A DNA stretch of 64,000 bases from JAHQVK01 sp036788295 (GCA_036788295.1 DAIQNR010000023.1:5248-69247); one strand, 5' to 3'. Positions 16,406 through 26,924 are shown, counted from the first letter of the stretch. A program made the numbers and translations. The notes: generated from the letters alone by a model not told the origin.

Positions 16406-19051
16406 ATGGAGCTTCGCGCGGAGGACCAAGCGCTCGCCGCGCACCTGCTCGCCTCGGCCGCGGTCCCGCTCGAGTTCTTGCTCGCGGCGATGGCCGACGC
16501 GGCCCGTCGGTCGGTCGACCTCGGGGCGTGCCTGCTCGACGCCGGCGCCATCGACGCCGAGGACCTCGCCGCCCACCGGGCCGCCAGCGCCCGGTTCGCG
16601 CGTCGCAGCGCCGACACGGTCCCGGACCTTGCGACGGTCCGCCGGACGCCCGCCGACCGCAGGACGCCCAAAGACCGGACGCCAGAGACTTGGATCCCGG
16701 GCGAGCCGAGGGCCTCGGCCCCTCTCGGCCCGGTCCCGGTCTCCGCCCATCGGTACGAGGTCCTCGACGAGATCGGCCGCGGGGGCATGGGCCGGATCCT
16801 CCGGGCCCGAGACACCGAGATCGGGCGGGAGGTCGCGCTCAAGGTGCTGCATGGCGGCGGGGCCGCCCCGGAGAGCGCCGTGCGGCGGTTCTGGATCGAG
16901 GTGCAGGCGACCGGACAGCTCGAGCACCCCTCCATCATCCCCGTGCACGACGTGGGGAGGCTGCCCTCGGGCGAGCTGTTCTACGTCATGAAGGTCCTCT
17001 CCGGTCGCTCGCTCGCGGACATCCTCGATGCGCTCATCGCGAACGAGCCGGAGACCGTCGCCGACTTCGGGATCCTGCAGCTGGTCCCCGTGCTCCGGCA
17101 GGTCGCCTACGCGGTCGCCTTCGCTCACGCCCACGGGGTCATCCACCGGGACATCAAGCCGGCCAACATCATGGTGGGGCGGTTCGGCGAGGCGATCCTC
17201 ATCGATTGGGGCTTGGCCAAGATCCTCGGCCCGAGCTTCGCAACCGAGCTTTCGGAGGGGCAGCGGCCGGTCGTGCAGCGCGGCCGTCACGCGGCGGCCG
17301 AGACCGCCTCCGGAACCATCACCGGGACCCCTCAATACATGGCGCCCGAAGCCACGGAGGGGCGGCCGGACGCGATCCGCCCCAAAGTGGACGTCTACGG
17401 GCTCGGCGCCGTCCTGTACGAGGTCCTCACCCTGCAGCCTCCCTTTGCCGACGAGGGCTTCGTCTCGACGGTGATGAAGGTCAGGGCTCGGGATTTCCTG
17501 CCACCATCGCTCGCCGCCCCTCACCGAGACGTCCCCGACGCCCTCGAGCGGCTGTGCTTGCGCGCGATGGCCGCCGATCCGGACGAGCGACCCACCGCCC
17601 GCGAGCTCGCCGACGAGCTGGGACGGATCCTCGAAGGCCGGCAGGAGCTGCAGCGAAAGCAACGGGAGGCGGCGGACCGGGTGGCGGAGGGGGCGCTCGC
17701 GGTGCGGCGATGGCAGGCCCTGCGACGTGATCTGAGAGAGGCCGAGGCGGCGGCCCGCCGGCTCGCTCGTTCGGTGCCGCCCCACGCTCCGGTCCAGGAG
17801 AAGAGGCGGCTGTGGCAGGTCGAGGATCGAGTGGCCGACCTCGAGGTGGAGGCGGTGGGCGCGTTCGAAGAGGCGGAGGCCACGTTCGCCCGGGCGCTGG
17901 GCGAGGTCCCGGACGACCGGGCCGCCCGCGCCGCGCTCGCGTCGCTGTACTTCGACCGCTTCGTCGAGGCCGAGCAGGCTCGGGACCGAGGTGGGCAGCG
18001 CTACTACCGCCAGCTCGTCGCTCGCTACGACGACGGTGGGTGGGCGCGGCGCCTCGATGGCGAGGCGAGCCTGATCGTCAGCACCGAGCCGAGCGGGGCC
18101 CCGATGAAGCTCGCCCGCTACGAGCTCGAGGCGAGGACGCTCGTACCTCGACCCCTACCCGCCGCGCTCGGGCGCCTGCAGCGCTTCCCGAGCCTTCCCA
18201 TCGGCAGCTACCTGCTCATCATCGAGCCGCCGGGCGAGCTGCCCGTCGTGCGGCCGGTGCTGCTCGGCCGGTCCGAATCGGTGGAGGTCCACGTCCGCCT
18301 CCGCCGCCGGCAAGAGGTGGGGGAGGGCTTCGTGCTCGTGCCCGCCGGTCCGGCGATCCTCGGCGGAGACCCGGTGGCCCACGGCGCCCTCGAGCGTCGG
18401 GTGGCCCACGTGCCCGAATTCTGCATCGCCCGGTTCCCGGTGACCTGCGCCGAGTACCTCGTGTTCCTGAATTCGGTGGCGCAGGAGGACTTGCAAAGAG
18501 CGCTGCGCCACGCCCCTCGGGCTCCCGGGTCCGAGGCCGGTTGGTGGCGGTTCGACCGCGCGAGCCGGCGCTTCGCCCACCCGGGGCGGTCTCCGAGCGG
18601 CCGCGGCTGGGTCGGCGAACTGCCGGTGAACGGGGTGTCGTACCTGGACGCGCTCGCCTACATCGAGTGGCGCCGAGGTCTGACCGGCGAGCGCCTTCGG
18701 CTGCCGAAGGAGGACGAGTGGGAGAAAGCGGCCCGCGGGGTGGACGGGCGCATCTTCCCCTGGGGCGACCACTTCGATCCCACGTTCTGCAAGATGAAGC
18801 TCTCCCGCAACGAGCCCCACCCCGAGCCCGAGCCGGTGGGGCGGTTCCCGACCGATGTCTCTCCGTACGGGGCCCGGGACTTCGCGGGCGGCGTCCGAGA
18901 GCTGTGCGTCGCCGACACCGGGCCGGTGATGCGAGGGGGCTGCTGGCACGACACCGGCCTGTTCTGCCGGGTCGCGTTTCGGCACCTCACGCAACCGGAC
19001 TTCGTGAACTCAGGGCTCGGGTTTCGGCTCGCAAAAGACCTCGACGGCTGA
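16406..19051 (+). CDS. Ser/Thr protein kinase fused to a SUMF1/formylglycine-enzyme-like domain
   Basis: The 881-residue protein has a 110-residue N-terminal helical region. A Hanks-type kinase domain (about 115-405) follows, with Gly loop IGRGGMG, Lys146 in VALKVL, HRDIKPAN (Asp249), DWG in place of DFG (Asp267) and GTPQYMAPE. A helical stretch with TPR-like character comes next. The C-terminus (about 640-880) is SUMF1-like: EGFVLVPAGPAILGG, FPVTCAEYLVFLN, RLRLPKEDEWEKAARG and MRGGCWHD. The terminal NSGLGFRLA lacks the Cys found in active formylglycine enzymes (LGFRCA), so this part is probably ligand- or protein-binding. No transmembrane helix is obvious, so it is probably cytoplasmic. It is convergent with the sigma factor gene, 9 bp away. 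Confidence 0.9.
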   Translation: MELRAEDQALAAHLLASAAVPLEFLLAAMADAARRSVDLGACLLDAGAIDAEDLAAHRAASARFARRSADTVPDLATVRRTPADRRTPKDRTPETWIPGEPRASAPLGPVPVSAHRYEVLDEIGRGGMGRILRARDTEIGREVALKVLHGGGAAPESAVRRFWIEVQATGQLEHPSIIPVHDVGRLPSGELFYVMKVLSGRSLADILDALIANEPETVADFGILQLVPVLRQVAYAVAFAHAHGVIHRDIKPANIMVGRFGEAILIDWGLAKILGPSFATELSEGQRPVVQRGRHAAAETASGTITGTPQYMAPEATEGRPDAIRPKVDVYGLGAVLYEVLTLQPPFADEGFVSTVMKVRARDFLPPSLAAPHRDVPDALERLCLRAMAADPDERPTARELADELGRILEGRQELQRKQREAADRVAEGALAVRRWQALRRDLREAEAAARRLARSVPPHAPVQEKRRLWQVEDRVADLEVEAVGAFEEAEATFARALGEVPDDRAARAALASLYFDRFVEAEQARDRGGQRYYRQLVARYDDGGWARRLDGEASLIVSTEPSGAPMKLARYELEARTLVPRPLPAALGRLQRFPSLPIGSYLLIIEPPGELPVVRPVLLGRSESVEVHVRLRRRQEVGEGFVLVPAGPAILGGDPVAHGALERRVAHVPEFCIARFPVTCAEYLVFLNSVAQEDLQRALRHAPRAPGSEAGWWRFDRASRRFAHPGRSPSGRGWVGELPVNGVSYLDALAYIEWRRGLTGERLRLPKEDEWEKAARGVDGRIFPWGDHFDPTFCKMKLSRNEPHPEPEPVGRFPTDVSPYGARDFAGGVRELCVADTGPVMRGGCWHDTGLFCRVAFRHLTQPDFVNSGLGFRLAKDLDG

Positions 19052-19060
19052 CCCCAGAGG

Positions 19061-19669
19061 TCACCTCGGGGCCGGTCGGTCCAGGGAAGCGAGGAACAGC
19101 CGGGCCTCGGTCCGGATCGCGTAGGTCGCGTCGTAGATCCTCTGCGGGGTGACGCCCAGGCGTTCGGCGATGTCCGAGTTGTCGAGCTCGTCGTCGTACT
19201 TGAACACGAAAACGAGCCACTGGCGGGGAGCGAGCTTCGCTTCGAGGTGGGCGCGGAGGCGGCGGCCGAGCTGCCTGGCCTCGGCGTCCCGCTCGGGATC
19301 GCGGAGCTCGGGCGGCAGCCCCGAACCCTGCTCGTCGAGCGAGACGTGGGGGATGAAGGTGCGGCGGAGCCGGGCCTGCTCAGCGAGGAGGCTTCGGGTC
19401 GTCATGCGAACGTAGCTCTCGAGCGGACCCCGGTTCGGGTCGAAGTTCATCAGGCGCCGCCACCGATCGGCGCTGAGCCGCTCCCAGACGAGCTGCACGA
19501 GGTCGTCCGGCTCGATCGCTCCAAGACCCCGGGGCGCCATCCCGCGAACGGTCGAGCGAATCACCGGCTCGACCCGCTCCACCAGCGCCTTCGACGCGGC
19601 GAGGTCCGGCGCGAGCCGCCCTCGCGCTCGTCGGATGAGATCCACGTCGGGGTCGATCACCGCTGTCAC
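19061..19669 (-). CDS. ECF-type RNA polymerase sigma factor
   Basis: The 202-residue protein has a sigma-2 region (IEPDDLVQLVWERL, FDPNRGPLESYVRMTTRSLL) and a C-terminal sigma-4 helix-turn-helix (DNSDIAERLGVTPQRIYDATY), with no sigma-1 or sigma-3. This is the ECF-type layout. The DDLVQ and LESYVR blocks give confidence in the sigma-70 family. It starts with GTG, 36 bp behind a small membrane protein that looks like a degenerate anti-sigma factor. The pair is therefore probably a signal-responsive regulatory unit. Its target promoters are unknown. Confidence 0.85.
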   Translation of the reverse strand: MTAVIDPDVDLIRRARGRLAPDLAASKALVERVEPVIRSTVRGMAPRGLGAIEPDDLVQLVWERLSADRWRRLMNFDPNRGPLESYVRMTTRSLLAEQARLRRTFIPHVSLDEQGSGLPPELRDPERDAEARQLGRRLRAHLEAKLAPRQWLVFVFKYDDELDNSDIAERLGVTPQRIYDATYAIRTEARLFLASLDRPAPR

Positions 19670-19705
19670 GAGCGGGAGTCGAGCAGGAGCGAGGGACAGC
19701 AGAGG

Positions 19706-20077
19706 TCACGGCGCCACCGCGGGGGGCGGCGCGCGCCGGCACGGTCCTCTCGAGACCCCGACCCCGAGCGCGACCGCGAGGAGCGCCGCGACCAGAAACC
19801 CTCGGCGGTCGCCGGCGCGGGTCAGCCGGCGCAGCCGCTCGGCCATCGGTCCCTCGTCGAGCGGATGCGCCACCCATGCCAGGCGGGCGCGGAGCCGATG
19901 GTCGCTCGCGAGCCGTCGCTCGAGCGCCTCGGCCTCGGCCGGGTCGAGCTCGCCCGCCCGGTAGGCGGCGAGCATCGCGTCCGGCGGGGCATCCGGCGAC
20001 ATCGAGCCCGTCCGGGCTCGACCCGCGGCGGCGAGCAGCCGGTCGATCCGCTCGCCGGGCCAAAGGTCCTCGTCCAT
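19706..20077 (-). CDS. Small single-pass membrane protein resembling an anti-sigma factor
   Basis: The 123-residue protein contains the shape of an anti-sigma-domain helix (MLAAYRAGELDPAEAEALERRLASDHRLRARLAWVA). It lacks the His-x3-Cys-x2-Cys zinc ligands of classical zinc-binding anti-sigma factors: the usual CpxCr is replaced by DHRLRA. One transmembrane helix follows (GFLVAALLAVALGVGV), then a short basic tail. ATG 20077 is preferred over TTG 20083. It lies directly upstream of the sigma gene and is divergent from an HtrA-like protease gene. Sequestration of the sigma factor at the membrane is an inference from context and this weak resemblance. Confidence 0.6.
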   Translation of the reverse strand: MDEDLWPGERIDRLLAAAGRARTGSMSPDAPPDAMLAAYRAGELDPAEAEALERRLASDHRLRARLAWVAHPLDEGPMAERLRRLTRAGDRRGFLVAALLAVALGVGVSRGPCRRAPPPAVAP

Positions 20078-20083
20078 GCCCAA

Positions 20084-20334
20084 GGTACGCGGGCACCGGC
20101 CGTGGTCTCGGATCCATTTGTCGAATCTTCTTCGGGGGCGCCCCCCGCCTGGACCGACGCCGGCTCCTTGGGGCCCGGGCAGAAAGAGGGCCAGCGTCGT
20201 CGCTGGTGGTGGCGCGAGGAGGGGGCATACCGAGCGTCCTTGATCGACGAGAGAGAAGCGGCGACGCCGCCAGCGGCGGCGAGGGCCGGCGAGATTGTGC
20301 TGATAAATTCCGCCCGGGCCCTTAGGCCTCGGGC
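20084..20334. other. 251-bp divergent intergenic region between anti-sigma-like and HtrA-like genes
   Basis: No convincing gene is visible. The segment must hold promoters for both divergent units. The only A/T-rich patch is around 20293-20309 (GATTGTGCTGATAAATTCC), about 30 bp upstream of the protease ATG, and it could include a -10 element. No matching -35 is evident, which would be compatible with an alternative sigma factor. Confidence 0.35.
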
Positions 20335-21603
<1,269 letters not shown>

Positions 21604-21654
21604 CCGAGGTCAGGGCGCTTGTCAGCGGTTGGAGCCCGGGTCGAGGCTCTGCGG

Positions 21655-23421
21655 GTGCAGGACATCGAGCAGCGGGTACGGCGCTGGATGGAGGACGACC
21701 CCGACCCCGAGTCGCGAGCGGAGCTGGCCTCGCTCCTCGACGCGCTCGGGGAGGATCCGGGCGGGACCACGGTGCTCGCGCTCGCCGAGCGGTTCAGCGG
21801 TCCGCTTCGGTTCGGGACCGCGGGACTCCGCGCCCCGGTGGGGGCCGGCGAGAGCTGGATGAACCGGGCCACCGTGATCCGGGCCACGGCCGGGCTCGCG
21901 GAGCACCTGCTCGAGGTCGTCCCCGACGTCCGCGAGCGCGGCGTGGTGGTCGGCCGGGACGCCCGGCGGGGCAGCGAGCGGTTTCAGGTCGACGTCGCGG
22001 CGGTGCTCGCCGCCCGCGACATCCCCGTTCTCTGGCTGCCGGGCGTGGTCCCGACCCCGGTGGTCGCGTTCGGGGTCCGCCGGCTCGGCGCGGCGGCCGG
22101 AGTGATGATCACCGCGAGCCACAACCCGCCCGCTGACAACGGCTACAAGGTCTACTGGGGCCATGGGGCCCAGATCCTCGCCCCGACCGACGCCGACATC
22201 GCCGCCGCCATCGACCGCCAGCCCGGAGCCCGCTTCGTCCCCCGCCGCCCAGCGGGGGAGGGCATCGTCGAGCGCGGCGACCTCGTCGATGCGTACCTCG
22301 ACGCCGTCGCCCGGGTCCGGTTCGTCCCGGAAGCGCCGGTTGCGGACCTTCGGATCGCGTACACGCCCCTTCACGGGGTCGGGAAAAAGCTGTTCGTCGA
22401 GGCCCTCGTCCGCCGGGGGGTGGGTTTCATCGAGGTCGTCCCCGAGCAAGCGGAGCCCGATCCGAGCTTTCCCACCGTCGCGTTTCCGAACCCGGAGGAG
22501 CCGGGCGCGCTCGACCTCCTCCTCGCCCTCGCCGAGCGGACGAACGCAGACCTCGCTCTCGCCCACGATCCGGACGCCGACCGGCTCGCCGCCGCGGTTC
22601 GATGTCCACAGCGGGGCTTCGTCGTGCTCAGCGGGGACGAGCTCGGGGTGCTGCTCGCCCGCCACCTCATCGACCACGACCAGCCCGAGGACAAGAGCCG
22701 CTTGGTGGTCAGCACCGTGGTGTCGAGCCGGCTGCTCGGGCGCATGGCCTCGGATCTCGGTGTCCGCCACGCGGAGACCCTGACCGGGTTCAAGCACATC
22801 GCCGCCCGAATGCGGCAGCTCGAGGCGGACGAGGCGCTGCGGGCCCTGTTCGGCTACGAGGAGGCGCTCGGCTACGCGGTCTCGAGGGAGGTGCACGACA
22901 AGGACGGCATCACCGCCGGTCTCGCGCTCGCCGAGATGGCGGCGGTGGCCCGCGCCGACGGGCGCTCGCTGCTCGACGTGCTCGAGGCCATTCACCGGGC
23001 CCACGGGCTGTTCCTCGGTCGGTCCCGGAGCCTGCGCTGGTCCGGACCAGGTGGGCAGAGACGGATCGCGGCTGCGATGCAGCGTTTGCGCCAGGTTGAG
23101 GTCGAGAGCCTCGGGGCTGGGCTCGACGCGATCTGGGACCTCGCGAACGGGACGGTCCGCGGCAAGCGGAGCGCGCAGGGCGGCGTCGCCGACATGACTC
23201 CCTCCCGCCTCGCCTCCGATGCGGTGGTGCTGCAGGGGCCCCGCGCACGGGCCGCTTTCCGGCCATCCGGCACCGAACCGAAGCTGAAGCTGTACCTCGA
23301 AGTCGAGGCGACCTGGCCTATAGGTCAGTCCTACGCCGACGCCCGGTCCGAGGGCCAGATCGAGCTCGACCGGCTCGAGTCCGCGGTCCGTGGACTCCTC
23401 GGACTCGACCCCGAAGGGTAG
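21655..23421 (+). CDS. Phosphoglucomutase/phosphomannomutase (alpha-D-phosphohexomutase family)
   Basis: The 588-residue enzyme interconverts hexose 1- and 6-phosphates. The phosphoserine loop is TASHNPPADNGYKVYW, the metal-binding loop is HDPDADRLAAAV, the sugar-binding loop is FGYEEALGYAVS, and the phosphate-contact loop near the C-terminus is FRPSGTEPKLKLYLE. The extended length and RFGTAGLRAPVG near residue 55 place it with the larger PGM2/PgcA-type enzymes rather than the roughly 460-residue AlgC type. GTG 21655 was chosen because VQDIEQRVRRWM begins the usual N-terminal helix. TTG 21619 is an alternative. Confidence 0.9.
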   Translation: MQDIEQRVRRWMEDDPDPESRAELASLLDALGEDPGGTTVLALAERFSGPLRFGTAGLRAPVGAGESWMNRATVIRATAGLAEHLLEVVPDVRERGVVVGRDARRGSERFQVDVAAVLAARDIPVLWLPGVVPTPVVAFGVRRLGAAAGVMITASHNPPADNGYKVYWGHGAQILAPTDADIAAAIDRQPGARFVPRRPAGEGIVERGDLVDAYLDAVARVRFVPEAPVADLRIAYTPLHGVGKKLFVEALVRRGVGFIEVVPEQAEPDPSFPTVAFPNPEEPGALDLLLALAERTNADLALAHDPDADRLAAAVRCPQRGFVVLSGDELGVLLARHLIDHDQPEDKSRLVVSTVVSSRLLGRMASDLGVRHAETLTGFKHIAARMRQLEADEALRALFGYEEALGYAVSREVHDKDGITAGLALAEMAAVARADGRSLLDVLEAIHRAHGLFLGRSRSLRWSGPGGQRRIAAAMQRLRQVEVESLGAGLDAIWDLANGTVRGKRSAQGGVADMTPSRLASDAVVLQGPRARAAFRPSGTEPKLKLYLEVEATWPIGQSYADARSEGQIELDRLESAVRGLLGLDPEG

Positions 23422-23501
23422 CGGGGGCCCCGAGGGATCACGCCGGATCGTACGGGCGGACGTTGACGAAGAGGCGGGCTCGTCCTAACCCATGGGCCCG
23501 G

Positions 23502-23840
23502 ATGAAGAAGGTCGAGGCGATCATCAAACCCTTCAAGCTCGACGAGGTCCGTGAAGCCCTAGGGGAGGCAGGGGTCCAGGGCATGACCGTGACCGAAGTG
23601 AAGGGTTTCGGCCGCCAGAAGGGCCACTCGGAGCTCTACCGAGGGGCCGAGTACGTCGTGGACTTCCTCCCGAAGGTCAAGATCGAGGTGGTCTGCACCG
23701 ACGAAGCGGTCACGCAGGTCGTCGAGACCATCGAGAACGCCGCCCGGACCGGGCGGATCGGCGACGGAAAGATCTTCGTGTTCGACGTGGCCGAGGTCAT
23801 CCGCATCCGGACCGGCGAGCGGGGACCGGGCGCGGTCTGA
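23502..23840 (+). CDS. glnB: Nitrogen regulatory protein PII
   Basis: The 112-residue protein is a canonical PII trimer subunit: MKKVEAIIKPFKLDEVREAL, T-loop VKGFGRQKGHSELYRGAEY with uridylylation site Tyr51, B-loop TGRIGDGKIFV and C-terminal IRTGERG. It senses 2-oxoglutarate, ATP/ADP and glutamine (through uridylylation) and controls glutamine synthetase and other nitrogen proteins. ATG 23502 is the conserved start. The longer 5' extension to 23463 is not part of the family. It lies 112 bp upstream of glnA, the standard glnBA arrangement. I cannot distinguish GlnB from GlnK by eye, and the symbol follows the glnA linkage. Confidence 0.96.
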   Translation: MKKVEAIIKPFKLDEVREALGEAGVQGMTVTEVKGFGRQKGHSELYRGAEYVVDFLPKVKIEVVCTDEAVTQVVETIENAARTGRIGDGKIFVFDVAEVIRIRTGERGPGAV

Positions 23841-23952
23841 CCGGCCCGACTCCGCTCGCGGTTTTCGTCGTCCCCCATTCCTGAGTCGTTCGCGGGCGTG
23901 GCTCGCGTCGAGTTCGGCCCGGGATCCGGGTCGAGAAAGAGAGAATTCCTGC

Positions 23953-25374
23953 ATGACCCCGTCCGAGGTCCTCGCGTTCTGCAAAGAGAACCGCATCCAG
24001 ATGGTCGACCTGAAGTTCGTCGACCTGTTCGGCACCTGGCAGCACTTCACCTTCCCGATCGAGGAGTTCGAGGAGGCCACCTTCGAGGATGGTCTCGGTT
24101 TCGACGGCTCGTCGATCCGGGGCTGGCAGGCGATTCACGCCTCCGACATGCTGGTGGTCCCCGACCCGAGCACGGCGGTCATCGACCCCTTCATCACCGC
24201 CGTGCCCACGCTCTCGGTGATCGCCACCATCAAGGACCCGATCACCCGCGAGGCCTACTCCCGCGACCCCCGGCACATCGCCCAAAAAGCGATCTCGTAC
24301 CTGGTCGGCACCGGGATCGGCGATACGTGCTTCATCGGCCCCGAGCCCGAGTTCTTCATCTTCGACGAGCTGCGCTTCGACTCTTCCCCGCAGGGCTCCT
24401 TCTACGCGATCGACTCGGTCGAAGGGGTCTGGAACCAAGGGAAGCCCTATGACGGGCGACCGAACCTGGGCTACCGGCCGCAGCACAAGGGCGGGTACTT
24501 CCCCGTGTCGCCCACCGACTCCGTGCACCCGCTCCGCATCGAGATGGTCAGGGAGATGCAGCGGGTGGGCCTTCAGGTCGAGCGCGAGCACCACGAGGTG
24601 GCGACGGCCGGACAGTGCGAGATCGACTTTCGGTTTCAGCCGCTCGTGCAGTGCGCGGACTCGGTGATGTGGCTGAAGCACGTCGTGAAGAACGTGGCCG
24701 CCCGCAACGGCCGGGTCGCGACGTTCATGCCGAAGCCCCTCTACGGGGACAACGGCTCCGGCATGCACACCCACCAGTCGATCTGGAAGGACGGCAAGCC
24801 GCTGTTCGCTGGGGACGGCTACGCGGGCATGTCCGAGATGGCGATGCACTACATCGGCGGCATCCTCCATCACGCTCGGGCGATCTGCGCGTTCTCGAAC
24901 CCCACCACCAACAGCTACAAGCGCCTCGTCCCGGGCTTCGAGGCTCCGGTCAACCTGGCCTACTCATCGCGAAATCGATCGGCGTCGATCCGAATCCCGA
25001 TGTATTCGCCGTCGCCAAAGGCCAAGCGCATCGAGGTTCGATTCCCCGACCCGCTCGCCAACCCGTACCTGGCGTTCTCGGCCATGCTGATGGCCGGGCT
25101 CGACGGCATCCTCAACAAGATCGATCCCGGCGACCCGCTCGACAAGGACATCTACGGGTTGACCCCCGAGGAGCTCGCCAACGTCCCCACCTGCCCAGGG
25201 AGCTTGGGTGAGGCGATGGACGCCCTCGAGAAGGACCACGAGTTCCTTCTGAAGGGGGAGGTGTTCACGAGCGACCTCATCGAGACGTGGGTCGATTGGA
25301 AGCGGAACAACGAGATCGATCCGCTCCGCAAGCGGCCCCACCCGCTCGAGTTCGCGATGTACCACGACGGCTGA
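23953..25374 (+). CDS. glnA: Type I glutamine synthetase
   Basis: This 473-residue enzyme condenses glutamate and ammonia with ATP. Core signatures are FDGSSIRGW, the metal-ligand block GPEPEFFIFDE, the ATP-binding region KPLYGDNGSGMHTHQS, glutamate-site residues in NPTTNSYKRLVPGFEAPV and RFPDPLANPYLAF. Tyr401 in KDIYGLTPEE is the adenylylation site, so activity is probably controlled by GlnE. Length and motifs fit the GSI-beta dodecamer subunit. It lies downstream of glnB and is followed by a strong hairpin. Confidence 0.97.
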   Translation: MTPSEVLAFCKENRIQMVDLKFVDLFGTWQHFTFPIEEFEEATFEDGLGFDGSSIRGWQAIHASDMLVVPDPSTAVIDPFITAVPTLSVIATIKDPITREAYSRDPRHIAQKAISYLVGTGIGDTCFIGPEPEFFIFDELRFDSSPQGSFYAIDSVEGVWNQGKPYDGRPNLGYRPQHKGGYFPVSPTDSVHPLRIEMVREMQRVGLQVEREHHEVATAGQCEIDFRFQPLVQCADSVMWLKHVVKNVAARNGRVATFMPKPLYGDNGSGMHTHQSIWKDGKPLFAGDGYAGMSEMAMHYIGGILHHARAICAFSNPTTNSYKRLVPGFEAPVNLAYSSRNRSASIRIPMYSPSPKAKRIEVRFPDPLANPYLAFSAMLMAGLDGILNKIDPGDPLDKDIYGLTPEELANVPTCPGSLGEAMDALEKDHEFLLKGEVFTSDLIETWVDWKRNNEIDPLRKRPHPLEFAMYHDG

Positions 25375-25394
25375 GTTCGCCCCTGGGGGTGGCT

Positions 25395-25419
25395 CCGGTC
25401 GGCGGCTCCGCCAGACCGG
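25395..25419. terminator. Strong hairpin between convergent glnA and yacG
   Basis: CCGGTC (25395-25400) pairs with GACCGG (25414-25419), and GGCGG (25401-25405) pairs with CCGCC (25408-25412). This gives an 11-bp GC stem with a two-base loop and one bulged A. It sits 20 bp after the glnA stop and 15 bp from the yacG stop, so it could act in both directions. No run of T follows on either side. Confidence 0.6.
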
Positions 25420-25434
25420 GTCATCCCCGATGTT

Positions 25435-25635
25435 CTACCGGCCCTGTTTCTCGGGGTCGTCGTCGTCCGTACTGGGCTCCGCCAGCGGCTCCCACGGCAT
25501 CATCGGCCGGGTGATCCGGTAGCCCTCCTGAAGCCATGTGCCGAGGTCCACGTCTCGGCACCGGGCAGAGCAGAAGGGAGCGTGGTCGGAGCGCGCGGGG
25601 GCGGGCTCCCGGCAGATCGGGCAACGCTTCGCCAT
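25435..25635 (-). CDS. yacG: YacG-type zinc-binding DNA gyrase inhibitor
   Basis: The 66-residue protein has the paired-Cys zinc site of YacG: CPIC, then CSARC after about 15 residues. It is followed by the family's DVDLGTWLQEGYRI stretch and an acidic tail (STDDDDPEKQ). E. coli YacG binds GyrB and inhibits gyrase. Its biological role elsewhere is less clear. ATG 25635 precedes AKRCPIC directly, as in relatives. It is convergent with glnA and lies 71 bp downstream of a HEAT-repeat protein on the same strand. Confidence 0.88.
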   Translation of the reverse strand: MAKRCPICREPAPARSDHAPFCSARCRDVDLGTWLQEGYRITRPMMPWEPLAEPSTDDDDPEKQGR

Positions 25636-25706
25636 CGGCGTGACCGTAGCTCCAAAAGCGGGTTTCTGTCCCGCCGGCTCTGGCTTCGCCGCTCGGGACG
25701 GAGTTC

Positions 25707-26924
25707 TCAGGCCAAGCCGAGCCGGCCATCCGGGTCTGGAGCGAGGGCGAGCGCGCCGACCGTCCCCAGCCCGCCGTGCCGAGCGCGGATGAGGTCGAGC
25801 GCCACCGCCACCGCGACCCCGACCCGGTCGTCGAGGCGGCCTTGACGAGCGAGCCGTCGCAGCGGACCGACCGCAGGGCCGGCCCCCACCCGACCGAGCG
25901 CGTCGGCGACGGCGATCACCAGGTCCTCCTCCTCGGGCAGGTCCGGCCCCGAGGCGGGGATGCGCTCCAGCAGCTCGATCAGGGCCGGTTCGGCCCGGGG
26001 ACCGGCCAGCCGGCCGAGGGCCTCGGCGATCCGGGCCGCGTTGGCGTGGCCCGCGGTGGGCAAGGCCGATTCGAGCACGTCGGCCGCCTCGACCTGGCCG
26101 AGCTCGGTCATCGCGGTGATGAGCGCAGCGAGCAGCTCGTCGTCGGCGGCGGCGACCGCGCCCCGGAGCACCGGTCCGACCCGGTCGGCCCCGTATCGAG
26201 ACAGCAGCAGCCGCAGGGCCGCTTGCTGAAGATCGGGGCGGAAGATCTCGCTCGTCAGGATCTCGGCGGCGAGGGCGAAGCCGCGGTCCCCACCCACCGA
26301 TCGGGCCACCGCGAGCCGCACGTCGGGGGCGGGGTCGGAAGCGAGCGGCTCGGACAGCTCGGGGCGAAGCTCGAGCAGGGGACCTATCGCCTCGGCCCGG
26401 GCCCGGGGGTCGAAGTCCTCCTGCGCGGTGGCCTCGAGCAGCGTGAGCAGGGGCCGAGCCGGGGAGAGCCGGTCCTGGAGCTGGGCGAGGGCGGCGAGCG
26501 CGGCGGCGGCGCTGCCCGCGTTTGGGAGCGACAGCGACAGCCTCCCGTCTTCCACCGCGAGCTGCCCACCAAACCGGGCCGCGGCCCGAAGCTCCCCACA
26601 GCCGAGCGCGGCGCCGAGGCGACGGTCGGCGCCGATCACCCCCCAGGTTGGCTCCTCGAAGTGGATTTGCACCCGAAGCGAAGGCGGGAGGCCGGCGTCG
26701 AGCTTCAGCACCACCCCGGCGCCGACCCGGCGAACGCTCAGCCGTCGCCCCCCGAGGCGGCCGGTCGCCCACCGGGCCCTCGGGAAGCCGCCCCAGGCTT
26801 CCACCGCCACCCCGAACCGCAGCAGAACCTCCACCAGCGGGCGCTGGGTGGGGCGGGCGGTCTCCGCGAGGCGGCCGAGCGCGAGCAGGACCGGCACCCC
26901 CAGGAGGCCGAGCAAGGCGAGCAC
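25707..26924 (-). CDS. HEAT-repeat protein with N-terminal membrane/signal segment
   Basis: The 405-residue protein starts with a hydrophobic stretch (VLALLGLLGVPVLLALG), suggesting a signal anchor, then a beta-rich part. From about residue 190 on it consists of HEAT-like helical pairs (RAEAIGPLLELRPELSEPLA, DVRLAVARSVGG, ARIAEALGRLAG, VIAVADALGRVGAGPAVGPL). HEAT arrays are protein-protein interaction scaffolds and no enzyme motif is seen. GTG 26924 was chosen because it begins the hydrophobic segment. The frame continues to a TTG at 27029. It is divergent from the transglutaminase-elicitor-like gene. Confidence 0.75.
   Translation of the reverse strand: MLALLGLLGVPVLLALGRLAETARPTQRPLVEVLLRFGVAVEAWGGFPRARWATGRLGGRRLSVRRVGAGVVLKLDAGLPPSLRVQIHFEEPTWGVIGADRRLGAALGCGELRAAARFGGQLAVEDGRLSLSLPNAGSAAAALAALAQLQDRLSPARPLLTLLEATAQEDFDPRARAEAIGPLLELRPELSEPLASDPAPDVRLAVARSVGGDRGFALAAEILTSEIFRPDLQQAALRLLLSRYGADRVGPVLRGAVAAADDELLAALITAMTELGQVEAADVLESALPTAGHANAARIAEALGRLAGPRAEPALIELLERIPASGPDLPEEEDLVIAVADALGRVGAGPAVGPLRRLARQGRLDDRVGVAVAVALDLIRARHGGLGTVGALALAPDPDGRLGLA

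Noticed and set aside
18337..19051. Active formylglycine-generating enzyme
   Set aside because: The C-terminal catalytic Cys position is not Cys, so only fold similarity is claimed.
23463..23491. TTGACG box upstream of glnB as a promoter
   Set aside because: No acceptable -10 at 16-18 bp, and it would leave almost no leader before the ATG.
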